A stretch of DNA of 64,000 nucleotides from Berkiella sp964496435 (GTDB lineage Bacteria > Pseudomonadota > Gammaproteobacteria > Berkiellales > Berkiellaceae): contig CAZBZP010000013.1 in NCBI GenBank assembly GCA_964496435.1, positions 38,478-102,477 of the forward strand, written 5' to 3'. Positions 25,950 to 34,022 of this stretch are shown here, in pieces. A program made the position numbers and the translations under genes. The notes beneath the pieces are model-generated. The model worked only from the letters and a program-made list of their open reading frames with translations, was not told the DNA's origin and searched no databases. Position 1 is the first letter of the stretch; every line of letters begins with the position of its first letter.

Positions 25950-27095
25950 ATGCTAAGCGCTGAACAAAAAAGAATACTATCAGTTATGATGGGCTTAGTG
26001 GCCCTTACAACAGTGACATACTTGGCTTTTCCGGTAGCAACACTATGGAATACTGCGGTGTATTCTTCCATATTTACGGGTGTTTTTGCACTCTTTAGCA
26101 TAACTAAAGCATATCTGAGTGACGATGAAACCGAAGCTGCACCCAGTAGGGAGCGGGTGGTTCCTAGGCCAAACATACCTTTGAGAGCCAGTCCAAGTAT
26201 AGAGCGGCGCTACGAATTAAATCAGCTGTCAGACTTTGAAATAAGCCAAGCAACTTTGATTAGGAAGTTTCGCGGCCAAACAGAGGAAAGGCATGATTTG
26301 CAAAGATTTGAAGAATGGTATCCGCAATATGTAATAGAAACCTTGATGTCTGGACAACCTAATCCCTCAGGCGCCTTGCGTGTGGTATTTTCAAATCCAG
26401 CCAAATTCTCAGAAGAACTTACCCAATTTAAGATGATGCTAACAACCTTGGGGCGCCCTGGCATTTTTGTTTGCATGGAGCCAGGCGTAGGGCAAAATCA
26501 TTATATTATCGGCGTTATTCATAGAAATAATTTGTTACTGATTAATCCTGTAGGCACAACCCAACATCAGGATTTTTATGAGGTTGTTGCAAAACTCCGT
26601 CGCGATAATATCTTTATCGATATGATTTTATCCACAACTGCGCTACAAAAAGACCCGAATGGCTTGGTGTCTTGCGGACCACTCTGTACGCAATTAAGCC
26701 ATCTATTATCTAATAGTAATATTGAAACATTTTTTGCTAGCCTATCGGCGCAAGCACAATTACATCCTTCTAGAGCTTTTAGAACGGCGGATATTACCCC
26801 ATTGTTAGCTGATCCCCTAAGAGCCATTTCTCAAGCAAGCGGTGCTGATTACCAAGCGCAGATGGTGGCTTTGCGTCAAAGACATTTGGGTGAATTATTT
26901 CAAGTTTGTAAAGATAAGACTTCAACCAATGCCTGCAATGCATATTTTGACAACGCGGTTAACAGCAACGAAAGCGTATTGCTCAGAAACCTTGTACTAA
27001 GCAATGCAACCATTATTGATATGCTAGATATGCCTGAATATAAGGCTTTAGAAGCCCAATATCCTCGTCAACCAAGAGCAAGAGTTAATTTCTAA
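25950..27095 (+). CDS. Putative CE-clan cysteine protease with N-terminal membrane segments
   Basis: 381 residues. Two hydrophobic segments lie near the N-terminus (about 12-32 and 38-55). A linker follows, then a region with the order of catalytic elements seen in Ulp1/YopJ-like proteases: QNHYIIGVI (His184), LLLINPVG (Asn199), ALQKD (Gln233) and LVSCGPLC (Cys242). Membrane-anchored CE proteases acting on ubiquitin or SUMO are known from Chlamydia (ChlaDUB1/2), Rickettsia and Legionella. The match is by motif order and spacing, not by a search. GGGG precedes the start at moderate distance. Fully upstream of gap 2. Confidence 0.62.
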   Translation: MLSAEQKRILSVMMGLVALTTVTYLAFPVATLWNTAVYSSIFTGVFALFSITKAYLSDDETEAAPSRERVVPRPNIPLRASPSIERRYELNQLSDFEISQATLIRKFRGQTEERHDLQRFEEWYPQYVIETLMSGQPNPSGALRVVFSNPAKFSEELTQFKMMLTTLGRPGIFVCMEPGVGQNHYIIGVIHRNNLLLINPVGTTQHQDFYEVVAKLRRDNIFIDMILSTTALQKDPNGLVSCGPLCTQLSHLLSNSNIETFFASLSAQAQLHPSRAFRTADITPLLADPLRAISQASGADYQAQMVALRQRHLGELFQVCKDKTSTNACNAYFDNAVNSNESVLLRNLVLSNATIIDMLDMPEYKALEAQYPRQPRARVNF

Positions 27096-27112
27096 GAGAA
27101 GGTGTTTTAAAG

Positions 27113-27322
27113 AGCAGGCCACCCAAGGTGTCCTGCTAAAGCAAGGACACTTAGAATCGGCATTTCTNNNNNNNNNNNNNNNNNNNNNNNNNNNNNNNNN
27201 NNNNNNNNNNNNNNNNNNNNNNNNNNNNNNNNNNNNNNNNNNNNNNNNNNNNNNNNNNNNNNNNNNNAGCAGGCCACCCAAGGTGTCCTGCTAAAGCAAG
27301 GACACTTAGAATCGGCATTTCT
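27113..27322. repeat. Assembly gap (100 N) flanked by identical 55-bp sequences
   Basis: 27113-27167 and 27268-27322 are identical over 55 bp and abut the N-run (27168-27267) on both sides. The left copy ends exactly where the Ns begin and the right copy starts exactly where they stop, as expected of two contig ends overlapping by one k-mer. The unit contains an imperfect hairpin (GTGTCC...GGACAC) that would serve as a terminator between the convergent genes. Confidence 0.9.
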
Positions 27323-28238
27323 TCTTTTCTAAGACTTCTGCCAAGCTAGAGGGCAAATATTGCAAAGCTTCATTAAAATCTTGGGTATTATATTGTTTAC
27401 AAAGTGCTTGTTGGCAAAGCTGGTAAAGGCTGGGAAATTGTCTCAATTCTATTTCTTTTTGTAACTCCTGTTTACCAAGATATTTTGCTATTTCAAGCGG
27501 AGTCGTATCATCGTTGCATTCAAGATCTAAGGTTGGCTTTAGTAAATCCAATATCGCTCTGGTATCTTCTAGCGGTAAATCTTGAACATTATGTTGTACA
27601 AAAAAATGGGCAGGCGTTCTACCACGTATTGTACGTGCACTGGCAAGTTTGGGATCATGTTTCAACAATAATTCAATGCAGCTTCTGCTTGCCCTCAAGC
27701 ACGCTTTATGGATGGGCAGGACAGCTTCTTGGTTTCCTAAATAGCAGTCAGCATTTTTGGAAAGCAAGAGGGCCACAACCTCATGATGCCCTTGAGTACA
27801 GGCTAGATGAAGGGCGCTTTGATTTTGATGTGTTTGCAAGTCAATATCAATGCCGGGTTGTTCTAATAAAATAGCTAATAAATCTGCTCTATTGTTGAAG
27901 GCTAAATAATGGATGGTAGCCCAGCCACCTGATTTCTCATTTATTTTCTGGGGCACAAGTAAATTGCAAAACCTTTCCTGGGTTGCGCGTTTACTATTGT
28001 ATTTCAATAAGGCATGTAAGGGGGTTATTTGCTTTTCCTTTGGTCCAAGGGCCTTTTCTTTCAATTGAGGGAGTTTAAATATCATAGTATCTGCTATGGC
28101 CAAGGCTTCCTCTACAGCATTTTCTGGGTCTAATACGTGCTTGGGGGCCTTTGCGGGGTCCAATGAAAGTAATTTCATTAATGTAATTAATTCTGCTTCT
28201 TCTCGTGTATAAGTTTTGGGTGTGCCTTGAAGTGCCAT
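27306..28238 (-). CDS. Ankyrin-repeat protein, 310 aa
   Basis: Protein-protein interaction scaffold with about four ankyrin repeats between residues 100 and 270. Clear units are GWATIHYLAFNNRADLLAIL, SALHLACTQGHHEVVALLL, LPIHKACLRASRSCIELLL and TPAHFFVQHN followed by a degenerate one. No signal peptide or membrane helix. Ankyrin proteins in Legionella, Coxiella and Rickettsia are often secreted effectors; that role is inferred. Its stop lies inside the right-hand 55-bp copy next to gap 2 and would be unchanged if the contigs merge. Confidence 0.88.
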   Translation of the reverse strand: MALQGTPKTYTREEAELITLMKLLSLDPAKAPKHVLDPENAVEEALAIADTMIFKLPQLKEKALGPKEKQITPLHALLKYNSKRATQERFCNLLVPQKINEKSGGWATIHYLAFNNRADLLAILLEQPGIDIDLQTHQNQSALHLACTQGHHEVVALLLSKNADCYLGNQEAVLPIHKACLRASRSCIELLLKHDPKLASARTIRGRTPAHFFVQHNVQDLPLEDTRAILDLLKPTLDLECNDDTTPLEIAKYLGKQELQKEIELRQFPSLYQLCQQALCKQYNTQDFNEALQYLPSSLAEVLEKKKCRF

Positions 28239-28448
28239 GCTTATTTCCTCTTGAAGAGATTAACGGCTGTGAACAGCAGATAAATGGAATAAGCAGACTA
28301 ACACACTAAACTTGGGTGGTAAACTCGTATTTGTAAAATTTTTTATGAAGTAGTGAAATGCACAACGTGCTATTACAACAAAGTAAGTGAACAGTAAAGA
28401 AAGTTATGAAACGGCTAAGGGGTATTCGCCTTTAGCCGCCATGATGAT

Positions 28449-30152
28449 TTAGGAACCGATACAAAATGTTCTTTGCTGAGTTTCGCTTGATGCAGGTTTA
28501 ACGACATCTTCACGTTTGAGCAATCTCACTGATTTTTGCATATCAAAAGCGCCTGTTATAGGTGCACCGTATTTATCGCAGTAAACCATGCCTTCAGGAG
28601 CTAAAGATTCAAAAGTAGGGTTTTCTTCAGTATCAAGTACTATTGACTGGCTGAGATCGGTTATGCCTTCAAAGGGTTGACTAAATTGCCTAGCATTCAT
28701 AGGGCCGTTATCTTTTAGAGCCAAAGAATGGGCTGTTTCTTCATGAGTGGCAAGATAGTTTTCTATCACTTTTAATCCTGCAGTGTCGATTTTCTTTGTC
28801 ACTGTCGGTGTATCATCCTGCGTTTTGATGGGCATTGGTTTTGCTTGGGTAGCGGTACTTTTGAAAAGCCAACTACCGACATTTGAAACGGCAGAACCAA
28901 ATGAAACTAAGGAACCAAAATACCCCTGGGGAGCAGCTGTTGAACTTTCGCTATTGTCTATGACGATGGATTGAGATAAATCAGTTTGGCTTGAGCTAAC
29001 GTCAGTCCATTCGCTGGCTATAACATCATTTTCTTGCGTCGTTTTTTCTTCAACTTCAACTTCAACAGGGTGCCTTGCGCTTAGCACAGGGCTCACAGTT
29101 GAAGTGCAAAGTACGTTGTATATACCAATACCAAACCTGGCTAGAGGTAATTTTGACAGAATATTATCAAGGTTAAATACATTAGCCGCTGTTGGATCTT
29201 GAGAATCATGACCATGTACAAAATAAACATTAGGTACATTTCTGTTTAAATTAGCTGTTTTCCGATTCCATATTAAATGGGCAAAAGGAAAGGCTTTTGG
29301 GTCCATCGTGCCAAAATTGATTTCATTTTGTGATAATTTATCTATATTTATCAGATCAGAAACTGTATTTGTTCTGACATGCTTTTCAAAGGCAACATTG
29401 ATTTGATCAATCGTTCTTGCTAATTCTGCAGGCTTTGTACCATAAAAAGTTGTGCCTAATTTATTAGCCATATTTTGAATGTTTTCACAGTCAATTTTAC
29501 CATGGCTATAAATAGTGATTTTATCTGCTTCTTTGTCATAGGAATAAGAGATAGCTTTCAAAGAAGGTTTATAGCTAGATTCTACTAAATCGGCCACTTC
29601 CTCATGGCTTACAATACCATTATTAATTAATGTTTGTAGGTTTGTTGCTGATTGCGCTTGTTCGCCCAACAAGCTCTCATCAAAGTGAGACTGCGTTTTA
29701 TTTGCATTAAATTTCTTTTCATAGAGTCTGATGAATTCAGCATCATGGTTAGAAATTAAGATATCAACAGGGATATGATTATCACGCAATTTTTTTAATA
29801 AAAGCAAAACAAAATAATCGTTTTTGCCACGATCTGCTATCAGATCGCCAATTAGCGTTAACATTGCATTTTGAGCAGCAGGGTTTACTTGTGCTTGCGC
29901 AATGATACGTCGCACTTCATCTATATCTGATTTGGTATATTGAGATTCTTTATAGTAAAGCTTGCTGAATTTAGAGTAATCTTTTTCAGAGATATTTAGG
30001 AAACCATGACGAACCAATGCATAGAGCAGTTTTAAAGAACTGGCATGTAAATCACCCAAGCTAATTTGCTTGCCATCAGCAGCAAGATGCTCAACATCTA
30101 AAGCAGGGATTTCATTGATATTTACTTGTTCATTAATGTAGGTATGGCCCAT
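28449..30152 (-). CDS. Wip-like PPP-family phosphatase (putative effector)
   Basis: 567 residues. The N-terminal third carries the metal-binding signature of PPP phosphatases in the variant form I associate with Legionella WipA/WipB: GDLHASS (33-39), GDLIADRGKND (102-112) and SNHDAEF (134-140), with a later FVHGHD. The C-terminal half is Ser/Thr/Gln-rich, with three repeats of a TDLSQSIV-type motif. I chose the ATG at 30152 with AGGTG 6 nt upstream over a GTG at 30161. Likely substrate: host phosphoproteins, inferred from the Wip family. Confidence 0.75.
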   Translation of the reverse strand: MGHTYINEQVNINEIPALDVEHLAADGKQISLGDLHASSLKLLYALVRHGFLNISEKDYSKFSKLYYKESQYTKSDIDEVRRIIAQAQVNPAAQNAMLTLIGDLIADRGKNDYFVLLLLKKLRDNHIPVDILISNHDAEFIRLYEKKFNANKTQSHFDESLLGEQAQSATNLQTLINNGIVSHEEVADLVESSYKPSLKAISYSYDKEADKITIYSHGKIDCENIQNMANKLGTTFYGTKPAELARTIDQINVAFEKHVRTNTVSDLINIDKLSQNEINFGTMDPKAFPFAHLIWNRKTANLNRNVPNVYFVHGHDSQDPTAANVFNLDNILSKLPLARFGIGIYNVLCTSTVSPVLSARHPVEVEVEEKTTQENDVIASEWTDVSSSQTDLSQSIVIDNSESSTAAPQGYFGSLVSFGSAVSNVGSWLFKSTATQAKPMPIKTQDDTPTVTKKIDTAGLKVIENYLATHEETAHSLALKDNGPMNARQFSQPFEGITDLSQSIVLDTEENPTFESLAPEGMVYCDKYGAPITGAFDMQKSVRLLKREDVVKPASSETQQRTFCIGS

Positions 30153-30427
30153 TAGATTCACCTATAGTTATATTATTTCCAAAATGACAGCAAAGAATTT
30201 ATACGACAAACTATTCTTTGTATATAGTTTTATGACTTAATATGGATGAATGGAATGAGGTGTCCGATAGAATTGTGCTAGCAGCTGAAAAGGCAATACT
30301 TTCTAGCTTGTTAAAAACACAGATGCGTGATATTACACATTTTTCATTTGCAGAATTCTATTGACCAAGATCTTCGTTTTCAGCAAAAATCAGCAAAACA
30401 ACTACACAATCTACTTTAAGAATCCAA

Positions 30428-31543
30428 ATGGCAATTTTAGAATTTTCCGTACAAGGTTATCGTTCCCTGCAGGATTTAACCCTGCCTTTAGATCATATTA
30501 ATGTGATTACAGGTCCAAATGGTTGCGGCAAAAGCAATCTTTATAATGCGCTTTGTTTATTAGGCAAAACGTCTGAAGGGGGCTTAGCAAAAAGTTTAGC
30601 ATTAGAAGGGGGAATGCCTTCTATTTTATGGGCTGGTGAAAGGAAAAATTATACGCGTAGCAAAAAACCCGTGAGAATGATCTTAAGGATAAAGACAGAT
30701 CTTTTTTCTTATGAAGTAGCCCTTGGTTTACCAGCAGGCGGGGTTTCACTTTTTAATTTAGATCCTGAAGTCAAAGAGGAATACGTATGGCACGGCATGC
30801 AAAGGCGTGCTGCCTCGACCTTTCTAGAAAGAAAGGCTGGCGCTACCTGGGTCACAAATCAACATGGTGATGCTATTCCCTATCCGATTGCCTTAACCCA
30901 AACAGAATCTGTGTTATCACAGTTACATGAACCCCATTTATATCCTGAATTGTCGACCATCAGGGAATCGATGAAAAAATGGCGCTTCTATCATCATTTT
31001 AGAACCGATCATTTATCGCCATTGCGATTTCCTCAAGTCGGTGTGAGAACACCCGTGATGAGCAACGATGGGCTTGATTATGCCTGTGCCTTGCAAACCA
31101 TTATTGAAATAGGGGATGAAAAGGCGCTGTTTACAGCGATTGATGAAGCATTTCCAGGCTGCCAATTAATCATCAAAAGCGAACATGCCAGATTTGAGGT
31201 TTTGCTTCAACAACCAGGCATTAAACGCCCCCTGGAAGCCAGAGAATTATCTGATGGTACCATTCGCTATTTATGTTTGATTGCTGCGTTATTAAGTCCT
31301 AGACCGCCAGAATTCTTAGCACTTAACGAGCCTGAGATGAGTTTACATCCTGATCTGATTAAACCCTTAGCAAACTTAATTGTGAGGGCTAGTAAAACGT
31401 CACAAATCTGGATAACCACACATTCCCTAGGGCTCGCAGAGCAATTAGCGACTATCACCAAAAAACCTTCAATCGTATTGTGTAAAAATGAGGGTTGTAC
31501 ACAGATACAGAATGCTAATAAATATGTATTTGATACAGAATAA
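30428..31543 (+). CDS. AAA family ATPase (RecF/SMC-like, COG4637 type)
   Basis: 371 residues. Walker A GPNGCGKSN (about 29-37) follows a strand with GYRSLQDLTLPL. Near the C-terminus are the ABC-like signature ARELSDGTIRYLCL and Walker B FLALNEPEMSLHPD, then TTHS, as in the predicted ATPases with OLD/RecF-like heads. Single gene with no partner nuclease nearby. Function unknown; some relatives act in phage defence or DNA repair. Confidence 0.85.
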   Translation: MAILEFSVQGYRSLQDLTLPLDHINVITGPNGCGKSNLYNALCLLGKTSEGGLAKSLALEGGMPSILWAGERKNYTRSKKPVRMILRIKTDLFSYEVALGLPAGGVSLFNLDPEVKEEYVWHGMQRRAASTFLERKAGATWVTNQHGDAIPYPIALTQTESVLSQLHEPHLYPELSTIRESMKKWRFYHHFRTDHLSPLRFPQVGVRTPVMSNDGLDYACALQTIIEIGDEKALFTAIDEAFPGCQLIIKSEHARFEVLLQQPGIKRPLEARELSDGTIRYLCLIAALLSPRPPEFLALNEPEMSLHPDLIKPLANLIVRASKTSQIWITTHSLGLAEQLATITKKPSIVLCKNEGCTQIQNANKYVFDTE

Positions 31544-31579
31544 TCAGCTAAGATTCTAGCCTTAGCATAAAGGAAAGCC

Positions 31580-33418
31580 ATGTCGGGCATAGATCTCAAT
31601 AAAACCCAAATCGTTTGTGAAGCAGACAACATTCCCAAAAAGCTTGGGGCTTTTGTGAGCCTGTTTTTAAAAAGACATCCCTGGACGATGTTGATATTTA
31701 CGGTCTTTATTCTCTATGAAGCCTTTATAGCGCCGATGAATGCCTATTTGCTTAAAATCATTATTGATAGCACCATCAGTACAGGCGATCATTTAGAATT
31801 ACTCATTCCGACCTTGCTTATGCCTGGCATGCTCTATGTGGGCGTGCAAGTTATGATGAATGTGATATTTAGTATATATCGCTATTTTCATTTATTGTTT
31901 TACCCAAAAGCCATGTCTGATATAGCTGGCACTATGCATCATTATTTAACCGGCCATTCCTATCGTTATTTTTCTGAGCATTTTTCAGGAAGCCTTTCCA
32001 AAAAAATTCTTGATTTATGCATGGGCTTTGAATCTTTGGTGCAGATTATGGTGCACAATCTGATCCCCAAAACGCTTTCTATTATTGGCTCATCCATTAT
32101 TTTATATTTTGTGCAACCTTATTTTGGCGCTTTACTTTTTATATGGGCAATCATATATATTGGTATTTCCTACATGATGTCTAAAGGTTCTGAAAAATTA
32201 TCTTATGCCATGAGTGAGGCGGGCAATAACATGAATGGCAAACTCGTCGACAGCATTGTCAATGTGATGAGTGCAAAGTTGTTTGCAAATGCGAAGCACG
32301 AAGAAGGTATTTTATTTGGCTCAATAGACAACCTGATGGCAAAAGATCGTAAATTACAATGGTATTTACTTAAAGCCAATATATTACAAGGCATTTTAAT
32401 CGCTATATTGATATTTTTAATGTTAAGTGCCTTAATCTATGCACGCATTGAAAAGATGGTCACAATTGGAGATTTTGCTTTAATTCTTACCTTATCCTCA
32501 GCTATAGCAAATAACATTTACAACATGGGCGAACAAATCCTTGGATTTGCTAAAATGGCGGGTAACTGTCGCCAATCACTGAATATGATAGTTGAACCCC
32601 ATGAAATTAAGGATGAACCAGATGCTAAAGCGCTTATCGTTAGCAAAGGGAAAATAGTTTTTGAAAAAGTGCAATTTCATTATCAGGGTTCAGAGCAGCT
32701 ATTTGACAATAAAACGGTCAGCATTGAACCTGGGCAAAAAGTGGGTTTAGTAGGACATTCAGGCAGTGGTAAATCGACCTTTGTTAATTTAATTTTGCGT
32801 TTATTTGAAGTTAATCAGGGGCGCATATTAATTGATGATCAAGATGTCAAAAAAGTAACCCAAAGTAGCTTACGTAAAAACATTGGCATGATCCCGCAAG
32901 ATCCTTCGCTTTTTCATCGAAGCTTGCTGGATAATATTGGTTATGCCAAAGTAGATGCCACTAAAGAAGAGATTATAGCTGCTGCTAGGCAGGCTCATGC
33001 CGATGAATTTATTAGCGCTTTAGCACAAGGTTATGATGCTTTAGTGGGCGAGCGCGGCGTTAAACTATCTGGTGGCCAGCGACAACGTATAGCCATTGCC
33101 AGAGCCTTTCTTAAAAATGCGCCTATCTTGATTTTAGATGAAGCAACCAGCCAGTTAGATTCTCTTACAGAGCAATATATTCAAGACAGTTTATGGACCT
33201 TAATGCAAAATAAAACCACCATTGTCGTTGCGCATCGCTTATCTACCTTGCTCCATATGGATAGAATTTTAGTTTTTGAAAAAGGTAAAATTATTGAAGA
33301 TGGTACCCATGCGGCTTTATTGGCACAAAATGGTCATTATGCGCAATTATGGAAAGCCCAAGTAGGGGGCTTCTTATTGGATGAGGATGAAAATTCTGAA
33401 AATGGAAATAATCATTGA
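31580..33418 (+). CDS. ABC exporter, fused permease and ATPase
   Basis: 612 residues, half-transporter of the lipid/drug exporter type. Six membrane helices occupy about 30-320. The nucleotide-binding domain has Walker A GHSGSGKST, Q-loop MIPQDPSLFH, signature LSGGQRQRIAIARA, Walker B ILILDEATSQLD and H-loop VAHRLS. It functions as a dimer. GGAAAG precedes the ATG. It overlaps or nearly abuts the GNAT gene downstream, so they form one transcript. The substrate is unknown. Confidence 0.94.
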   Translation: MSGIDLNKTQIVCEADNIPKKLGAFVSLFLKRHPWTMLIFTVFILYEAFIAPMNAYLLKIIIDSTISTGDHLELLIPTLLMPGMLYVGVQVMMNVIFSIYRYFHLLFYPKAMSDIAGTMHHYLTGHSYRYFSEHFSGSLSKKILDLCMGFESLVQIMVHNLIPKTLSIIGSSIILYFVQPYFGALLFIWAIIYIGISYMMSKGSEKLSYAMSEAGNNMNGKLVDSIVNVMSAKLFANAKHEEGILFGSIDNLMAKDRKLQWYLLKANILQGILIAILIFLMLSALIYARIEKMVTIGDFALILTLSSAIANNIYNMGEQILGFAKMAGNCRQSLNMIVEPHEIKDEPDAKALIVSKGKIVFEKVQFHYQGSEQLFDNKTVSIEPGQKVGLVGHSGSGKSTFVNLILRLFEVNQGRILIDDQDVKKVTQSSLRKNIGMIPQDPSLFHRSLLDNIGYAKVDATKEEIIAAARQAHADEFISALAQGYDALVGERGVKLSGGQRQRIAIARAFLKNAPILILDEATSQLDSLTEQYIQDSLWTLMQNKTTIVVAHRLSTLLHMDRILVFEKGKIIEDGTHAALLAQNGHYAQLWKAQVGGFLLDEDENSENGNNH

Positions 33419-33899
33419 TTATCTTAAAAATTACCCTGAACATGTGCCTGTCGTTGCCAATTGGAGTGTGGCAACATGGGGACATTATAATCCTCAATCG
33501 AGCGTAGATAGGGCTATTTCTAAATTTGAGGAACATCTTAACGAAGATGTGCTGCCCATTTGTTATATTGCCTTACATAACCATCGCCCCATCGCAATGG
33601 TCAGTTTACGTACCACAGATGGCATTCAACCCGAACTAACCCCCTGGCTTGCCTCGCTCTATGTCGATGCTGACTATCGCGGTAGCGGAATAGGTGAAAC
33701 GCTTATCGATACCGTTAAAACTAAAGCTGCAAACTTAGGATATAAGCAGCTTTATTTATTGGCTTTTGATAATACCATTCCACAATGGTATGCAAAGCTG
33801 GGTTGGAAATCGATGGGGACGGATACCCTTAACAATCATGCTGTGAGTGTGATGAAAATTGAAATATCAAAGCATTTTGCGGACAATAGATTGTCATAA
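33402..33899 (+). CDS. GNAT family N-acetyltransferase
   Basis: 165 residues. The acetyl-CoA binding segment reads LYVDADYRGSGIGETLID (R/Q-x-x-G-x-G/A type) and the late motif is QWYAKLGWKSMG. The start is ambiguous: ATG at 33402 gives the usual family N-terminus (DYLKNYPEHVP), while ATGs at 33381 and 33387 overlap the ABC gene more. It overlaps the end of the ABC exporter gene by 17 bp. The substrate is unknown. Confidence 0.85.
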   Translation: MEIIIDYLKNYPEHVPVVANWSVATWGHYNPQSSVDRAISKFEEHLNEDVLPICYIALHNHRPIAMVSLRTTDGIQPELTPWLASLYVDADYRGSGIGETLIDTVKTKAANLGYKQLYLLAFDNTIPQWYAKLGWKSMGTDTLNNHAVSVMKIEISKHFADNRLS

Positions 33900-34022
33900 T
33901 AAACAACTAAGAAAGAAGATAACTAACATTATATTAGAAGCTGTTTATTTATAAACTCTTAGTCTTAATAATATGTTAGTATTACGCCTTAAATAATATT
34001 GTTACAGCATGAGTGTGAATAT

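Noticed and set aside
27048..27281. Minus-strand ORF spanning gap 2
   Set aside because: Mostly Ns plus the duplicated 55-bp contig end; artefact of the scaffold.
30242..30364. 40-codon plus-strand ORF before the AAA ATPase gene
   Set aside because: Plausible amino-acid composition but no ribosome site, no family and only 40 codons; coding status cannot be supported.
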